The position numbers were made by a program, and so were the translations under genes. This document shows, piece by piece, positions 17,475-26,275 of a stretch of DNA of 64,000 nucleotides. The first letter of the stretch is position 1. Each line of letters begins with the position of its first letter. Under the pieces are notes generated by a model. The model did not search any database and had not been told where the DNA came from. It saw only the letters and a list, made by a program, of their open reading frames with translations. The stretch is from the NCBI GenBank assembly GCA_002328495.1, contig DCUJ01000005.1, positions 63,788 through 127,787 of the forward strand, written 5' to 3'. The DNA comes from Sulfurospirillum sp. UBA2217 (GTDB taxonomy: Bacteria; Campylobacterota; Campylobacteria; Campylobacterales; Sulfurospirillaceae).

Positions 17475-20053
17475 TAACAGCGTTTGTACCTACTTTAAAT
17501 AATGAAAGAACGATACGAGAAGTTGTACGCTCACTAAAATCACAAACAATTCAGCCTAAAAAAATCATCATAATTGATAGTGGTTCCACTGATAAAACTG
17601 AAAAAATCGTCAAAGAAGAAGGTTGTGAATTTTATCTACCGTCTTATTTTGGGTTTGATTTTTTAGGGTTAGGACGGGCTAGAAATAGAATATTAGAGCT
17701 TATAGATACTCCTTATCTTCTCTCTGTTGATAGTGATATTCTCTTAGAAAAAAATCATATTGAGAAAGTTTTGCCTCTGTTTGAAAAGGACGAAACGATT
17801 GCAGGTGTTGCTGGAAAACAGATAGAATTGAATCGTATCCATATCGCCGATAGAGCCAGAGCTGTTGTGGAAATGCGAGATTTAGAGCGAGAGCTTGAAC
17901 CATGTTACAAAGATTTTTTGCTTGGTTCCAATAATATCTACAAAGTGAGTGTGCTAAGAGAGATAGGAAAAAAAGAGAATAACAATCCCAACAGGCCTTT
18001 TGAAGACTCTTTAATATCGAATTATGAAGACGTTGATATAGGAATTAAGCTTAGAAAGCATGGCTATAAACTCTACTTTGAACCTTCCATTAAGACGTAT
18101 CATTTACAAAAAGACACGCTACATTCTTTTGTCAATAGAGCATACAGGTATCGAGTTTTCAAGTGGCAAATGCAAGGCGCATTTGAGAATAGTACCATCT
18201 ATCAAAAGAGAATTGAACACAACATCAATTATACCAATATGGGTATAAACATGGCTCATGAGAAAGCAAGGTATTATCTTGTGTATCCATTTATTTTTGC
18301 AGGGTTTAATTTCTTTCTAGAGGATATTTTCAAGTTTATTGAAGTAGGGAATAATGTATTTGCCAATAAAATTTACAGTAGTTTTATTAAAAGTTTAGAT
18401 TTTTTTCTATCAAAAGATATTAAAAATGCTATTTTAGCTGATAATGCTTATATGCTTGAAAAAATTGAACTTCAAGCATATGATGAGATAGATGAACAGA
18501 TTTTTGAGCGTTTTAAAGAGCTAGCTACGCTAGAAATTTTGGATAAAAAATTTCCCGCTCTTGTGGATAATAAACTTACATATACAAATAAATCTTTACA
18601 TGTAAAAGCCGTTGAAGCGTCTTATCGTAGAGTAGCAAGAGAACAAGAGCTTACTATTTATGGGAATTTTAGAGTTTTGCTTCTTAACTCTCCTTGGAAA
18701 AAAGAGGGCAGGTATGGCGTAAAAGCAGGAAGTCGCTGGCCCCATACTCAACTTTTAAGGGAAAACAAGCCATTGCCTGCTTACATACCGTATCCTTTTT
18801 TTTTAGCATATACTTTTTCCTTATTGCAAAAAAACAGTATTTCAAGTTGGATTATAGATGCAGTAGCAGAAGGGTATAGTGATGAAGAGTCTTTGTATGA
18901 AGCTGTAGGTTATCGACCTAATTTAATAGTTTTAGAAACTTCAACGCCTAGTTTTTATAATGATTTAGAACAGATTAAAAAAATTAAATCGTTTCTACCT
19001 GAGTGTAAAGTTTGTTTGGTTGGCTCTCATGTTTCATATGAAAAAGAAAAGATACTTTCTTATACAGAGATTGATTTTGTCATCGTTTCAGAATATGAAG
19101 AGGCGGTGTTTTTACTTAGTAAGGCTTTAAAAAATTCTGAAGAGTTTAAAAAAATTAATGGTCTTGTCTATAGAGAAAATGGGGAAATTTATATGAACGA
19201 TAGCACAAAATCGGTTGATTTTTACTCGTTTGAAAACAGTCATTTTGATGTATTGCCTTTTTACAATTATAATGACAGACCTATAGCAGCATTAGAATAT
19301 CCTTCATTCCAAGTTCAATTAAGCAGAGGGTGCCCTTATAAGTGTATTTTTTGTTTATGGCCTCAACTTATGTATAAGAAACATTATCAAGTAAGAGATC
19401 TGAACAAGGTTTTAAGAGAAATTCAAAAAGCAAAAGATCTTTTTGGTATTCGATCTTTTTATATCGATGATGATACGTTTAATATTCAGAAAAACCATTT
19501 GCTAAACTTTGCAACTTTGCTCAATGAACAAGAGGTAAATTTACCTTGGGCGGCGATGGCACGAGCTGATACTATCGTCGATGAAGAAACATTAAAAGCA
19601 CTGAAAGAGAGTGGTTTAATCATGCTCAAATTTGGTATAGAAAGTATTGATGAACGTGTTTTACATGTAATGCAAAAAGGCTTAGATATCAAAAAGTGCG
19701 AAGAGACGATAGCGTTGTGTAAAAAGCTTAATATTAAAGTTCATTTGACATTTTCTATCGGGTATTTTAATGACTCGCTAAATGCCATTCAGAAGACATT
19801 TGATTGGCTGATAACACAAAATCCAGAATCCATGCAAATCTCAATTGTTACCCCTTTCCCTGGAACGGTTATGTATGAACAAGCTCTCAAAAAAAGTTAT
19901 AGCTTAGAAAAAGATTTGTCAAAATATGATGGAGCAACGTATAGCGTCGTTACGTCTAATATTGAAAAAGAGATATTAGAAAATATCAGAAAAAAATGGA
20001 TAGAAGAGTGGTTGAATTTTAAAAACAATCAAAAAGTGAGTGCCATAGTATGA
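17471..20053 (+). CDS. Fusion: GT2 glycosyltransferase plus B12-binding radical SAM enzyme
   Basis: This 860-residue protein joins two enzyme types. Residues 1 to about 300 are a family 2 glycosyltransferase (ITAFVPTLNNERTI, IIDSGSTD, DSDILLE, and YEDVDIGIKLRKHGY in the acceptor part). From about 400 onward there is a cobalamin-binding-like Rossmann region (LIVLETSTPSFYND, KVCLVGSHVS), followed by a radical SAM domain with C621-x3-C625-x2-C628 in SRGCPYKCIFC. A separate-protein layout would be normal for both activities. B12 radical SAM enzymes often methylate unreactive carbons, so the protein might C-methylate and transfer the same sugar (inference). Overlaps of four bases on each side tie it to its neighbours. 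Confidence 0.75.
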   Translation: MITAFVPTLNNERTIREVVRSLKSQTIQPKKIIIIDSGSTDKTEKIVKEEGCEFYLPSYFGFDFLGLGRARNRILELIDTPYLLSVDSDILLEKNHIEKVLPLFEKDETIAGVAGKQIELNRIHIADRARAVVEMRDLERELEPCYKDFLLGSNNIYKVSVLREIGKKENNNPNRPFEDSLISNYEDVDIGIKLRKHGYKLYFEPSIKTYHLQKDTLHSFVNRAYRYRVFKWQMQGAFENSTIYQKRIEHNINYTNMGINMAHEKARYYLVYPFIFAGFNFFLEDIFKFIEVGNNVFANKIYSSFIKSLDFFLSKDIKNAILADNAYMLEKIELQAYDEIDEQIFERFKELATLEILDKKFPALVDNKLTYTNKSLHVKAVEASYRRVAREQELTIYGNFRVLLLNSPWKKEGRYGVKAGSRWPHTQLLRENKPLPAYIPYPFFLAYTFSLLQKNSISSWIIDAVAEGYSDEESLYEAVGYRPNLIVLETSTPSFYNDLEQIKKIKSFLPECKVCLVGSHVSYEKEKILSYTEIDFVIVSEYEEAVFLLSKALKNSEEFKKINGLVYRENGEIYMNDSTKSVDFYSFENSHFDVLPFYNYNDRPIAALEYPSFQVQLSRGCPYKCIFCLWPQLMYKKHYQVRDLNKVLREIQKAKDLFGIRSFYIDDDTFNIQKNHLLNFATLLNEQEVNLPWAAMARADTIVDEETLKALKESGLIMLKFGIESIDERVLHVMQKGLDIKKCEETIALCKKLNIKVHLTFSIGYFNDSLNAIQKTFDWLITQNPESMQISIVTPFPGTVMYEQALKKSYSLEKDLSKYDGATYSVVTSNIEKEILENIRKKWIEEWLNFKNNQKVSAIV

Positions 20054-21087
20054 CTATTTTAATTACAGGCGGTGCAGGTTTCGTAGGCTCGAATTTAGCA
20101 TTTAGCTTAAAAAGCAAATATCCCCAATATAAGATTATCGTGTTTGATAATCTTAGAAGACGAGGAAGCGAATTAAACATCAAAAAATTTCATGAAGCGG
20201 GTATTGCGTTCATTCATGGCGATATAAGAAATATGGAAGATTTAGAAGGCGTCGATTTCGATTTACTTATTGAAGCCAGCGCTGAACCCTCGGTGTTAGC
20301 AGGAATGGATGGAGGAAGAAAATACCTTATAGATACAAATTTAAATGGTTTGGTCAATTCTTTAGAAATAGCCCTAAAACAAAAAGCAAAAGTTATATTT
20401 TTATCGACAAGTCGCGTTTATCCTATGGAGGTTATCAACTCTTTAAATTATGAAGAGAAGGACACGAGATATGCTTTACATGTAAACAATGTTGCAGGAG
20501 TCAGTGAAAAAGGATTTTGTGAAGAATTATCTTTAAATGGATACAGAACGCTTTATGGTGCCACGAAACTAGCAAGTGAATATATCATAGATGAATATGT
20601 GCATATGTTTGGGCTAGAAGCTATTATCAACCGAAGTGGTGTCATAGCAGGAGCTGGACAGTTTGGCAAAGTTGATCAAGGTTTTCTCACGCTTTGGGCG
20701 GCAAATTATTATTTTAACAAGCCTTTGAGTATCTTTGGGAATGGAAAACAGGTAAGAGATATTTTAAATATCAATGATTTATTTGATTTGATTGATTTAC
20801 AAATCCACTCTTTTGAAAACTTTAGTGCACAAAGATTTAATATAGGTGGAGGTTTAAAAGCATCTGTTTCTCTTCTTGAACTTGATGCGATGTGTCAAAA
20901 CCGTTTTGGGAATAAGAGGATTGATTTTAAAGAACAACGAGGGATGGATTTGAAATATTATGTGAGCGATAATACTAAAATATCTAACCTAAGATGGTGC
21001 CCAAAACGAAATGTAGAGGAAACGCTCAACGAAATTTTAATGTGGATAGAAGACAATGAAAAGGATCTCAAGTGGATATTTGCTTAA
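20050..21087 (+). CDS. NAD-dependent epimerase, CDP-paratose 2-epimerase-like (extended SDR)
   Basis: The 345-residue protein starts with ITGGAGFVGSN and has YGATK as catalytic YxxxK. NRSGVIAGAGQFG and VDQGF followed by NGKQVRDILNI are hallmarks of the CDP-paratose/tyvelose 2-epimerase subgroup of extended SDRs, as remembered. This predicts epimerisation of a nucleotide sugar in the cytoplasm, but no CDP-sugar synthesis genes are visible, so the nucleotide may differ. It overlaps the radical SAM fusion gene by four bases and its partner epimerase downstream by 16 bases. A TTACATGTAA copy lies in frame at 20476. Confidence 0.72.
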   Translation: MTILITGGAGFVGSNLAFSLKSKYPQYKIIVFDNLRRRGSELNIKKFHEAGIAFIHGDIRNMEDLEGVDFDLLIEASAEPSVLAGMDGGRKYLIDTNLNGLVNSLEIALKQKAKVIFLSTSRVYPMEVINSLNYEEKDTRYALHVNNVAGVSEKGFCEELSLNGYRTLYGATKLASEYIIDEYVHMFGLEAIINRSGVIAGAGQFGKVDQGFLTLWAANYYFNKPLSIFGNGKQVRDILNINDLFDLIDLQIHSFENFSAQRFNIGGGLKASVSLLELDAMCQNRFGNKRIDFKEQRGMDLKYYVSDNTKISNLRWCPKRNVEETLNEILMWIEDNEKDLKWIFA

Positions 21088-22133
21088 TTACAGGAAGTGC
21101 AGGACTTATTGGAAGCGAAGCAGTAGAATTTTTGAGTGATAAATTTGATGTTGTTGTGGGGATAGATAACAATATGCGTCAGGAGTTTTTTGGCGTAAGT
21201 GCTTCAACTTTATGGAATCAAAAAAGACTCCAAGAAAAAATCAAAAATTATATTCACTATAGCGTCGATATTAGAGATGACAAAGCGGTAGAGAAAATTT
21301 TTCAACAGTATGCAAGCGATATAAAACTCATCATTCACACCGCAGCACAACCCAGTCATGACTGGGCTGCGAATGACCCCTATACGGACTTTAGTGTCAA
21401 TGCAAATGGAACTTTAGTTCTCTTGGAAAATACAAGAAAATACGCAAAAAATGCTGTTTTTATTTTTACCTCTACTAACAAAGTCTATGGAGATACACCT
21501 AATGTATTGCCACTCGTTGAACTAGAGACGAGGTGGGAACTTGATACATCTCATGCTTATTATAAGTGCGGTATTGATGAAAGTATGAGTATAGACCAGA
21601 GCAAACACTCTTTATTTGGTGCAAGCAAAGTTGCCGCTGATATCTTAGTGCAAGAGTATGGCAAATACTTTGATATGCACACAGCTGTTTTTAGAGGTGG
21701 TTGCTTAACAGGACCAAATCACAGTGGTACAAAGCTTCATGGCTTTTTGAGCTACCTGATGAAATGTGCGCTCAGTGGTGAACATTACACGGTGTTTGGA
21801 TACAAGGGAAAACAAGTGAGGGATAATATTCATTCCTATGATTTGGTGAATATGTTTTGGAATTTTTACCAAAATCCACGATGCGGTGAGGTTTATAATG
21901 CAGGGGGTGGTAGGCATTCAAATTGTTCCATGCAAGAAGCCATTGCCTTGTGCGAAACCATTGTTGGGAAAAAGATGAATTATAGCTACAGTGAAGACAA
22001 TCGCATTGGAGATCATATATGGTGGATTAGTGATGTGAGTAAATTTCAATGCCACTATCCGCAGTGGGATTATAGCTACAGGGTTGAAGATATTTTGCAT
22101 CAGATTTTTATTTCTATGAAAGAAAGAATATGA
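21072..22133 (+). CDS. Second NAD-dependent epimerase, CDP-paratose 2-epimerase-like
   Basis: Translation starts at GTG 21072, just after AAGGATCTCA inside the preceding gene. The 353 residues carry ITGSAGLIGSE at the N-terminus, FTSTNKVYGD, a YxxxK-type pair probably within the FGASK region, and FRGGCLTGPNHSG followed by GKQVRDNIHS, again matching the CDP-paratose-epimerase-like group. FGASK replaces the usual YGxxK: the expected catalytic tyrosine position reads Phe, which is odd and may mean altered chemistry or a different catalytic residue. The two adjacent, overlapping paralogues may form a heteromeric epimerase (inference). Confidence 0.7.
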   Translation: MDICLITGSAGLIGSEAVEFLSDKFDVVVGIDNNMRQEFFGVSASTLWNQKRLQEKIKNYIHYSVDIRDDKAVEKIFQQYASDIKLIIHTAAQPSHDWAANDPYTDFSVNANGTLVLLENTRKYAKNAVFIFTSTNKVYGDTPNVLPLVELETRWELDTSHAYYKCGIDESMSIDQSKHSLFGASKVAADILVQEYGKYFDMHTAVFRGGCLTGPNHSGTKLHGFLSYLMKCALSGEHYTVFGYKGKQVRDNIHSYDLVNMFWNFYQNPRCGEVYNAGGGRHSNCSMQEAIALCETIVGKKMNYSYSEDNRIGDHIWWISDVSKFQCHYPQWDYSYRVEDILHQIFISMKERI

Positions 22134-23074
22134 GAAAACGCATCTTAGTTACGGGCGGTTCGGGATTTTTAGGAAGCCATTTGTGCGAGAAGTTGTTGCA
22201 TAAAGGGTATGATGTTTTGTGTGTCGATAACTTTTTTACAGGTTCAAAACAGAACATCGCACACTTGCTCTCACACCCTTATTTTGAGCTTTTGCGTCAC
22301 GATGTTACCTTTCCGCTTTATGTGGAGGTCGATGAGATTTACAATCTTGCGTGCCCCGCTTCCCCTATTCACTACCAATTTGACCCTGTGCAAACGACGA
22401 AGACGAGTGTGGTTGGAGCGATTAATATGTTAGGGCTTGCCAAGCGCACCAAAGCGAAAATCTTACAAGCCAGTACGAGTGAAGTGTATGGTGACCCCGA
22501 AGTGCATCCTCAGGTGGAAGAGTACAGAGGTGCGGTCAATCCCATCGGTCCTCGTGCTTGCTACGATGAGGGAAAACGGTGTGCGGAAACCCTCTTTTTT
22601 GACTACCAACGCCAGCACAATGTCGATATACGAGTGGTGCGCATTTTTAATACGTATGGACCAAAAATGCACCCCAATGATGGGCGAGTGGTGAGCAATT
22701 TTATCGTTCAAGCCTTGCAAAACAAGCCCATTACCATTTACGGCGATGGTTCGCAAACACGCAGTTTTTGCTATGTGGATGATTTGATTGAGGGCATGAT
22801 AGCGATGATGGAAAACCCACAAGGGCTTTGTGGTCCCATTAACTTAGGTAACCCATCAGAGTTTACCATTTTAGAACTGGCGCAAAAAGTGTTACAATAC
22901 ACGCATTCAAACAGTGAGCTTATTTACAAGCCTTTGCCACAAGACGACCCGATGCAAAGAAAACCCGATATCACCAAAGCCAAGCGTGATTTGCTTTGGG
23001 AGCCTAGCATTGGTCTTGAAGAGGGTTTGAAGCACACGATAGATTATTTTAGAACATTATTACAGGAGCCTTGA
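22130..23074 (+). CDS. UDP-glucuronate decarboxylase (UDP-xylose synthase)
   Basis: The 314-residue SDR has GGSGFLG at residues 9-15, and the family-specific NLACPASPIHYQ, ACYDEGKR (Y145, K149) and RIFNTYGP. These match UDP-xylose synthase, which oxidises and decarboxylates UDP-glucuronate using bound NAD. The predicted product is UDP-xylose (or the 4-keto intermediate) for the surface glycan. A UDP-glucose dehydrogenase is not in the window. Base composition visibly rises in GC from this gene to 25.2 kb compared with the AT-rich genes upstream, suggesting a different origin. It overlaps its upstream neighbour by four bases and shares TGATG with the next gene. Confidence 0.88.
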   Translation: MRKRILVTGGSGFLGSHLCEKLLHKGYDVLCVDNFFTGSKQNIAHLLSHPYFELLRHDVTFPLYVEVDEIYNLACPASPIHYQFDPVQTTKTSVVGAINMLGLAKRTKAKILQASTSEVYGDPEVHPQVEEYRGAVNPIGPRACYDEGKRCAETLFFDYQRQHNVDIRVVRIFNTYGPKMHPNDGRVVSNFIVQALQNKPITIYGDGSQTRSFCYVDDLIEGMIAMMENPQGLCGPINLGNPSEFTILELAQKVLQYTHSNSELIYKPLPQDDPMQRKPDITKAKRDLLWEPSIGLEEGLKHTIDYFRTLLQEP

Positions 23075-24177
23075 TGCCTCATCGGTACAAAATAGAAGAT
23101 ATCTCTTACACCATCAGCGAGTATTGCCCAGGGCCTTGTCGGTATTGTTCCATGTGGCGATTGCCTAAAAAGACAGATGAAGAACTCAGTCGAAGCGAAA
23201 TGGACTCCATCTTCTCTTCCAAATATTTGGATTTGAAAAAAGTGCATATTACAGGTGGTGAGCCTCATCTAAGCGATAAATACTTTGATGCGATAGACTC
23301 TATCGCAACCTATCATCCAGACACCGTCATTGATTCGCCTATTACGGGTTGGTTTCCAGAGCGTCACGAAGAGATTGCTCGATATGCGCTTCAGAAGATG
23401 AATCTTATTCGCCTCGATATTTCTTTGGACGGCGATGAGCAGACCCATGCGAAGATTCGTTTGCATAAAGACGGCTTTGCCAAATCCATTGAAACGATTG
23501 AGCGCCTTAAAAAAATCAAAGGCGTTGCGCTGCGTTTTCAATTTACGATTTATAAAGAAAACCTCCATCTCATCGAGTGGGTGTATGAATTTGCTAAAAA
23601 AATGGGTGTGGGGCTTTACATCGGTTATGGGCGTTACAATCCTGATCGCTACCGTAACAAAACCGACAACCTTACCAAAAAAGTGTTAAGCCAAGACGAC
23701 TTTATCTTTAGCGAGGAAGAGTTAGCACTGATTGATAGACAATTACGGGCGATTGGGTACGACAAAGGGCGCTATGCAAGTAAATATTTGCTTCAAAAAG
23801 CGGTTTTTGAGGGACAGCATATTGATTTTAATTGCTACATGGGAAGTCGCAATATGGACATCGACCCGTACGGAAATTTGTATCCGTGTTTATTGTGGTT
23901 GCCTTACCTCAAATTTGGCAATATCAAAGAAGCGGGCAGTTTTGATAAAGCTTTAGAGCAGGGTGTGCATATCTTGGACGCCATTGAAAACAAAGCGTGC
24001 CACAACGACTGTCTTTACACCTGTGCCAATAAATGCGAGCTCATTGAGCCAAACGTCAAAGCCGTGGGCATGATACCCTATAGCGGTGGAAAATACGGGT
24101 TTGCCTTTAGTGAAAGCGATGTCATTCCGTTGCGCCCGTGGTGGTACGATGAGTACAAAGCAAAGGGTCTTGTGTAA
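23074..24177 (+). CDS. Radical SAM protein, glycan cluster
   Basis: I chose ATG 23074, which overlaps the previous stop as TGATG and lies five bases after AGGAG; an in-frame TTG at 23071 is less likely. The 367-residue protein contains C18-x3-C22-x2-C25 (CPGPCRYC), HITGGEPHL (the GGE motif for SAM binding) and later cysteines in NCYMGS, LYPCLL, ACHNDC and CANKC that could bind auxiliary clusters, as in SPASM proteins. The substrate is unknown. Its neighbours are UDP-xylose synthase and a DUF354-like protein, so modification of a sugar or sugar-linked molecule is a reasonable inference. Confidence 0.78.
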   Translation: MPHRYKIEDISYTISEYCPGPCRYCSMWRLPKKTDEELSRSEMDSIFSSKYLDLKKVHITGGEPHLSDKYFDAIDSIATYHPDTVIDSPITGWFPERHEEIARYALQKMNLIRLDISLDGDEQTHAKIRLHKDGFAKSIETIERLKKIKGVALRFQFTIYKENLHLIEWVYEFAKKMGVGLYIGYGRYNPDRYRNKTDNLTKKVLSQDDFIFSEEELALIDRQLRAIGYDKGRYASKYLLQKAVFEGQHIDFNCYMGSRNMDIDPYGNLYPCLLWLPYLKFGNIKEAGSFDKALEQGVHILDAIENKACHNDCLYTCANKCELIEPNVKAVGMIPYSGGKYGFAFSESDVIPLRPWWYDEYKAKGLV

Positions 24178-25241
24178 TGATATGGTTTGACCTTGTAACC
24201 CCAAAATCGGTACTTTTTTTCATTCCCATTATTAAGCATCTTGAAAATAAAGGGTGTAAAACACTCATAACCGCACGTGAGGGTGTGGGGTACAGCGAGG
24301 TCGTAGAACTGTTGAAATTAAACCATATGCCTTTTACCAATCGTGGAGAGTTTGGTGGGGCGTGCTTGAGAGATAAATTGCATGCGTCCATTGAGCGTCA
24401 AAAGGCACTGATGGAGTTTGTGAGTTTGTACAACATCAACCGTTTGGTGTGTCTTTGCTCGGTGGATGCCAATCGTGTGGCATTTGGACTGGGCATTCCT
24501 GTGATTAATTTTTACGATATTCCCCTCTCTGACCATAAAGAAAACTTTAAAAAAGCGCTGCCTCAAGCACGCTTAACCTTGCCACTTTCCAACCGTGTGA
24601 TTAAACCTTTTGTCGTGCCTGATGATATTTTTAAGCGTTTTTCACTCGATGATGAGCAGATTTTCTCTTACGGATTTATTGACCCTGTCATTTGGCTCAA
24701 AGCGTTTAAGCCTGACATGAAAAGCGTTGAAGCGATTTTAGAGCCGTATGGTTTGGATTTGAAAAAACCGTTGATTGTGATTCGTGAAGAAGAATATAAA
24801 GCGAGTTATGTGGATAAACACTACCCCATTTTGTACGATGCGATGCAAGAGATTGCTACGCAAACGGGGGCAAATATTGTGATTATTCCTCGTTATGAGA
24901 GCTGTTATCTCAAGGAAAAATTTCCTTTTGTGAGCGTGTTAGAAGAAAAAGTGGTCATTCAGCATCTTTTAGCCTATGCGGATTTGTTTATCGGAGGAGG
25001 AGGAACGCTCAATACCGAGGCGTGTTACTTTGGAACCCCAACCATCTCCACACGCAGTTTTATCAGCCACTATGACAAATACCAAATCGACCAAGGGTTG
25101 ATGGAGTGGGTCAATACCAAAGAGGAATTGCTTGAAGCGGTTGGGCGTATGATGAGCAAGCGTTACGATGAAAGAGCCAAAGAAGTTTTTGGCGCTATGG
25201 TAGTGGATGTGGAAGCCATAGTGGAGGCTATTTTAGACTAG
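24177..25241 (+). CDS. DUF354-like protein, GT-B fold (putative sugar transferase)
   Basis: This 354-residue protein begins MIWFDLVTPKSVLFF. It has an RYESCYLKE segment and LFIGGGGTLNTEACYFGTP toward the C-terminus, typical of the DUF354 family. That family has a glycosyltransferase-B-like fold related to UDP-GlcNAc 2-epimerases and MurG. Function in the family is not established; members occur in archaeal and bacterial surface polysaccharide clusters. ATG 24177 overlaps the stop of the radical SAM gene. Its own stop lies inside a 14-bp palindrome shared with pseI on the other strand. It ends the plus-strand glycan run. Confidence 0.7.
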   Translation: MIWFDLVTPKSVLFFIPIIKHLENKGCKTLITAREGVGYSEVVELLKLNHMPFTNRGEFGGACLRDKLHASIERQKALMEFVSLYNINRLVCLCSVDANRVAFGLGIPVINFYDIPLSDHKENFKKALPQARLTLPLSNRVIKPFVVPDDIFKRFSLDDEQIFSYGFIDPVIWLKAFKPDMKSVEAILEPYGLDLKKPLIVIREEEYKASYVDKHYPILYDAMQEIATQTGANIVIIPRYESCYLKEKFPFVSVLEEKVVIQHLLAYADLFIGGGGTLNTEACYFGTPTISTRSFISHYDKYQIDQGLMEWVNTKEELLEAVGRMMSKRYDERAKEVFGAMVVDVEAIVEAILD

Positions 25242-25246
25242 TCTAA
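25233..25246. other. 14-bp perfect palindrome holding the stop codons of two convergent genes
   Basis: TTAGACTAGTCTAA spans the tail-to-tail overlap. On each strand it reads Leu-Asp-stop, so the DUF354-like protein and PseI both end in LD. There is no separate terminator between the two converging operons. Confidence 0.75.
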
Positions 25247-26275
25247 CATCTCTTTGGTAACCCTCTCCCCTTTGCTTAGGTTTTTGGAGGCACGTTTGCC
25301 TAAAATCTCTCCTAGATATTTTGGATGCAGTCCATACCCTGGACGAATGGAGCGAATGTTCTCTTCTGTAAAAACCTCACCTTTTTGAATGGCTTTGGCA
25401 ACATAGAGGCTTCTGGAAAATTGGCGACCTTTAATGGCACTTTCATCAAGGTTGTAGGTTGGCTTTCCTAAGAGTCTTTCTGTGTCTCGCACCGCTTGTA
25501 CCATCTCAGTAAATGCGTCCACATCCAAAGAGAAACTTGCATCTGCCCCGCCGATAGTTTTATCGAGGATAAAATGCTTCTCAATCACTTTTGCCCCAAG
25601 GGCTACCGCGGCAATGGGTGCGGTGATGCCCAGTGTATGGTCTGAAAAGCCAGCGATGACACCAAAGCGTTTGCTTAAATCTGGCAGAGTGAGCAAATTT
25701 GCCCCCTCTAAGGGTGCTGGATACGATGAAGTGCATTGCAATAAGACGATATCGTGGTTTCCCTCTTGTTTGCAGATGGCAACCACATCTTCTATCTCTT
25801 CAAGCGTGGCGATGCCCGTGGAGATGATGATAGGCTTTTTCTTAGAAGCGATGTAGCGCACCAATTCATAATCGGTAATTTCAAAGCTGGCTACTTTGTA
25901 GGCAGGTGGGTCAAATTGCTCTAAAAAATCCACGGCACTTTTATCAAAGGGAGTTGAAAAACAGAGCAATCCCTCTTCTTTAGCTGTTTCAAAAAGCTCT
26001 TTGTGCCACTCCCATGGTGTATAAGCTTCTAGGTAGAGTTCATAAAGATTTTGATTGTCCCAAAGTGTTCCACTTTGTATCATAAAATCTTTTTTTTGGC
26101 AATTTAATGTCATTGTGTCAGCGGTATAGGTTTGAAGCTTGATAGCATCTGCCCCTGCTTTTTTTGCTGCCTTTATAGTTTGTTTGGCTATTTCCAAGCT
26201 ATGCCCGTGATTGGCCGAGAGTTCAGCGATGATAAATGTGTGCATGCTTGTTAAATCAAGATGACCGATTTTCAT
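25238..26275 (-). CDS. pseI: Pseudaminic acid synthase
   Basis: The 345-residue protein matches the NeuB family (FIIAELSANHGHSLE, GADAIKLQTYTADT, CTSSYPAP, GFSDHTLG, EKHF). Its sequence follows Campylobacter PseI closely along its length, including the C-terminal SAF/antifreeze-like domain (RSLYVAKAIQKGEVF, IRPGYGLHPK). It condenses 2,4-diacetamido-2,4,6-trideoxy-L-altrose with phosphoenolpyruvate to form pseudaminic acid in the cytoplasm. It is the last gene of the minus-strand pse operon and overlaps pseH by 20 bases. NeuB for sialic or legionaminic acid is less likely given pseB, C, F, G and H in the same operon. Confidence 0.93.
   Translation of the reverse strand: MKIGHLDLTSMHTFIIAELSANHGHSLEIAKQTIKAAKKAGADAIKLQTYTADTMTLNCQKKDFMIQSGTLWDNQNLYELYLEAYTPWEWHKELFETAKEEGLLCFSTPFDKSAVDFLEQFDPPAYKVASFEITDYELVRYIASKKKPIIISTGIATLEEIEDVVAICKQEGNHDIVLLQCTSSYPAPLEGANLLTLPDLSKRFGVIAGFSDHTLGITAPIAAVALGAKVIEKHFILDKTIGGADASFSLDVDAFTEMVQAVRDTERLLGKPTYNLDESAIKGRQFSRSLYVAKAIQKGEVFTEENIRSIRPGYGLHPKYLGEILGKRASKNLSKGERVTKEMLD

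Noticed and set aside
22463..22822. 119-codon minus-strand open frame
   Set aside because: It lies wholly inside the UDP-xylose synthase gene and reads as a coding shadow.
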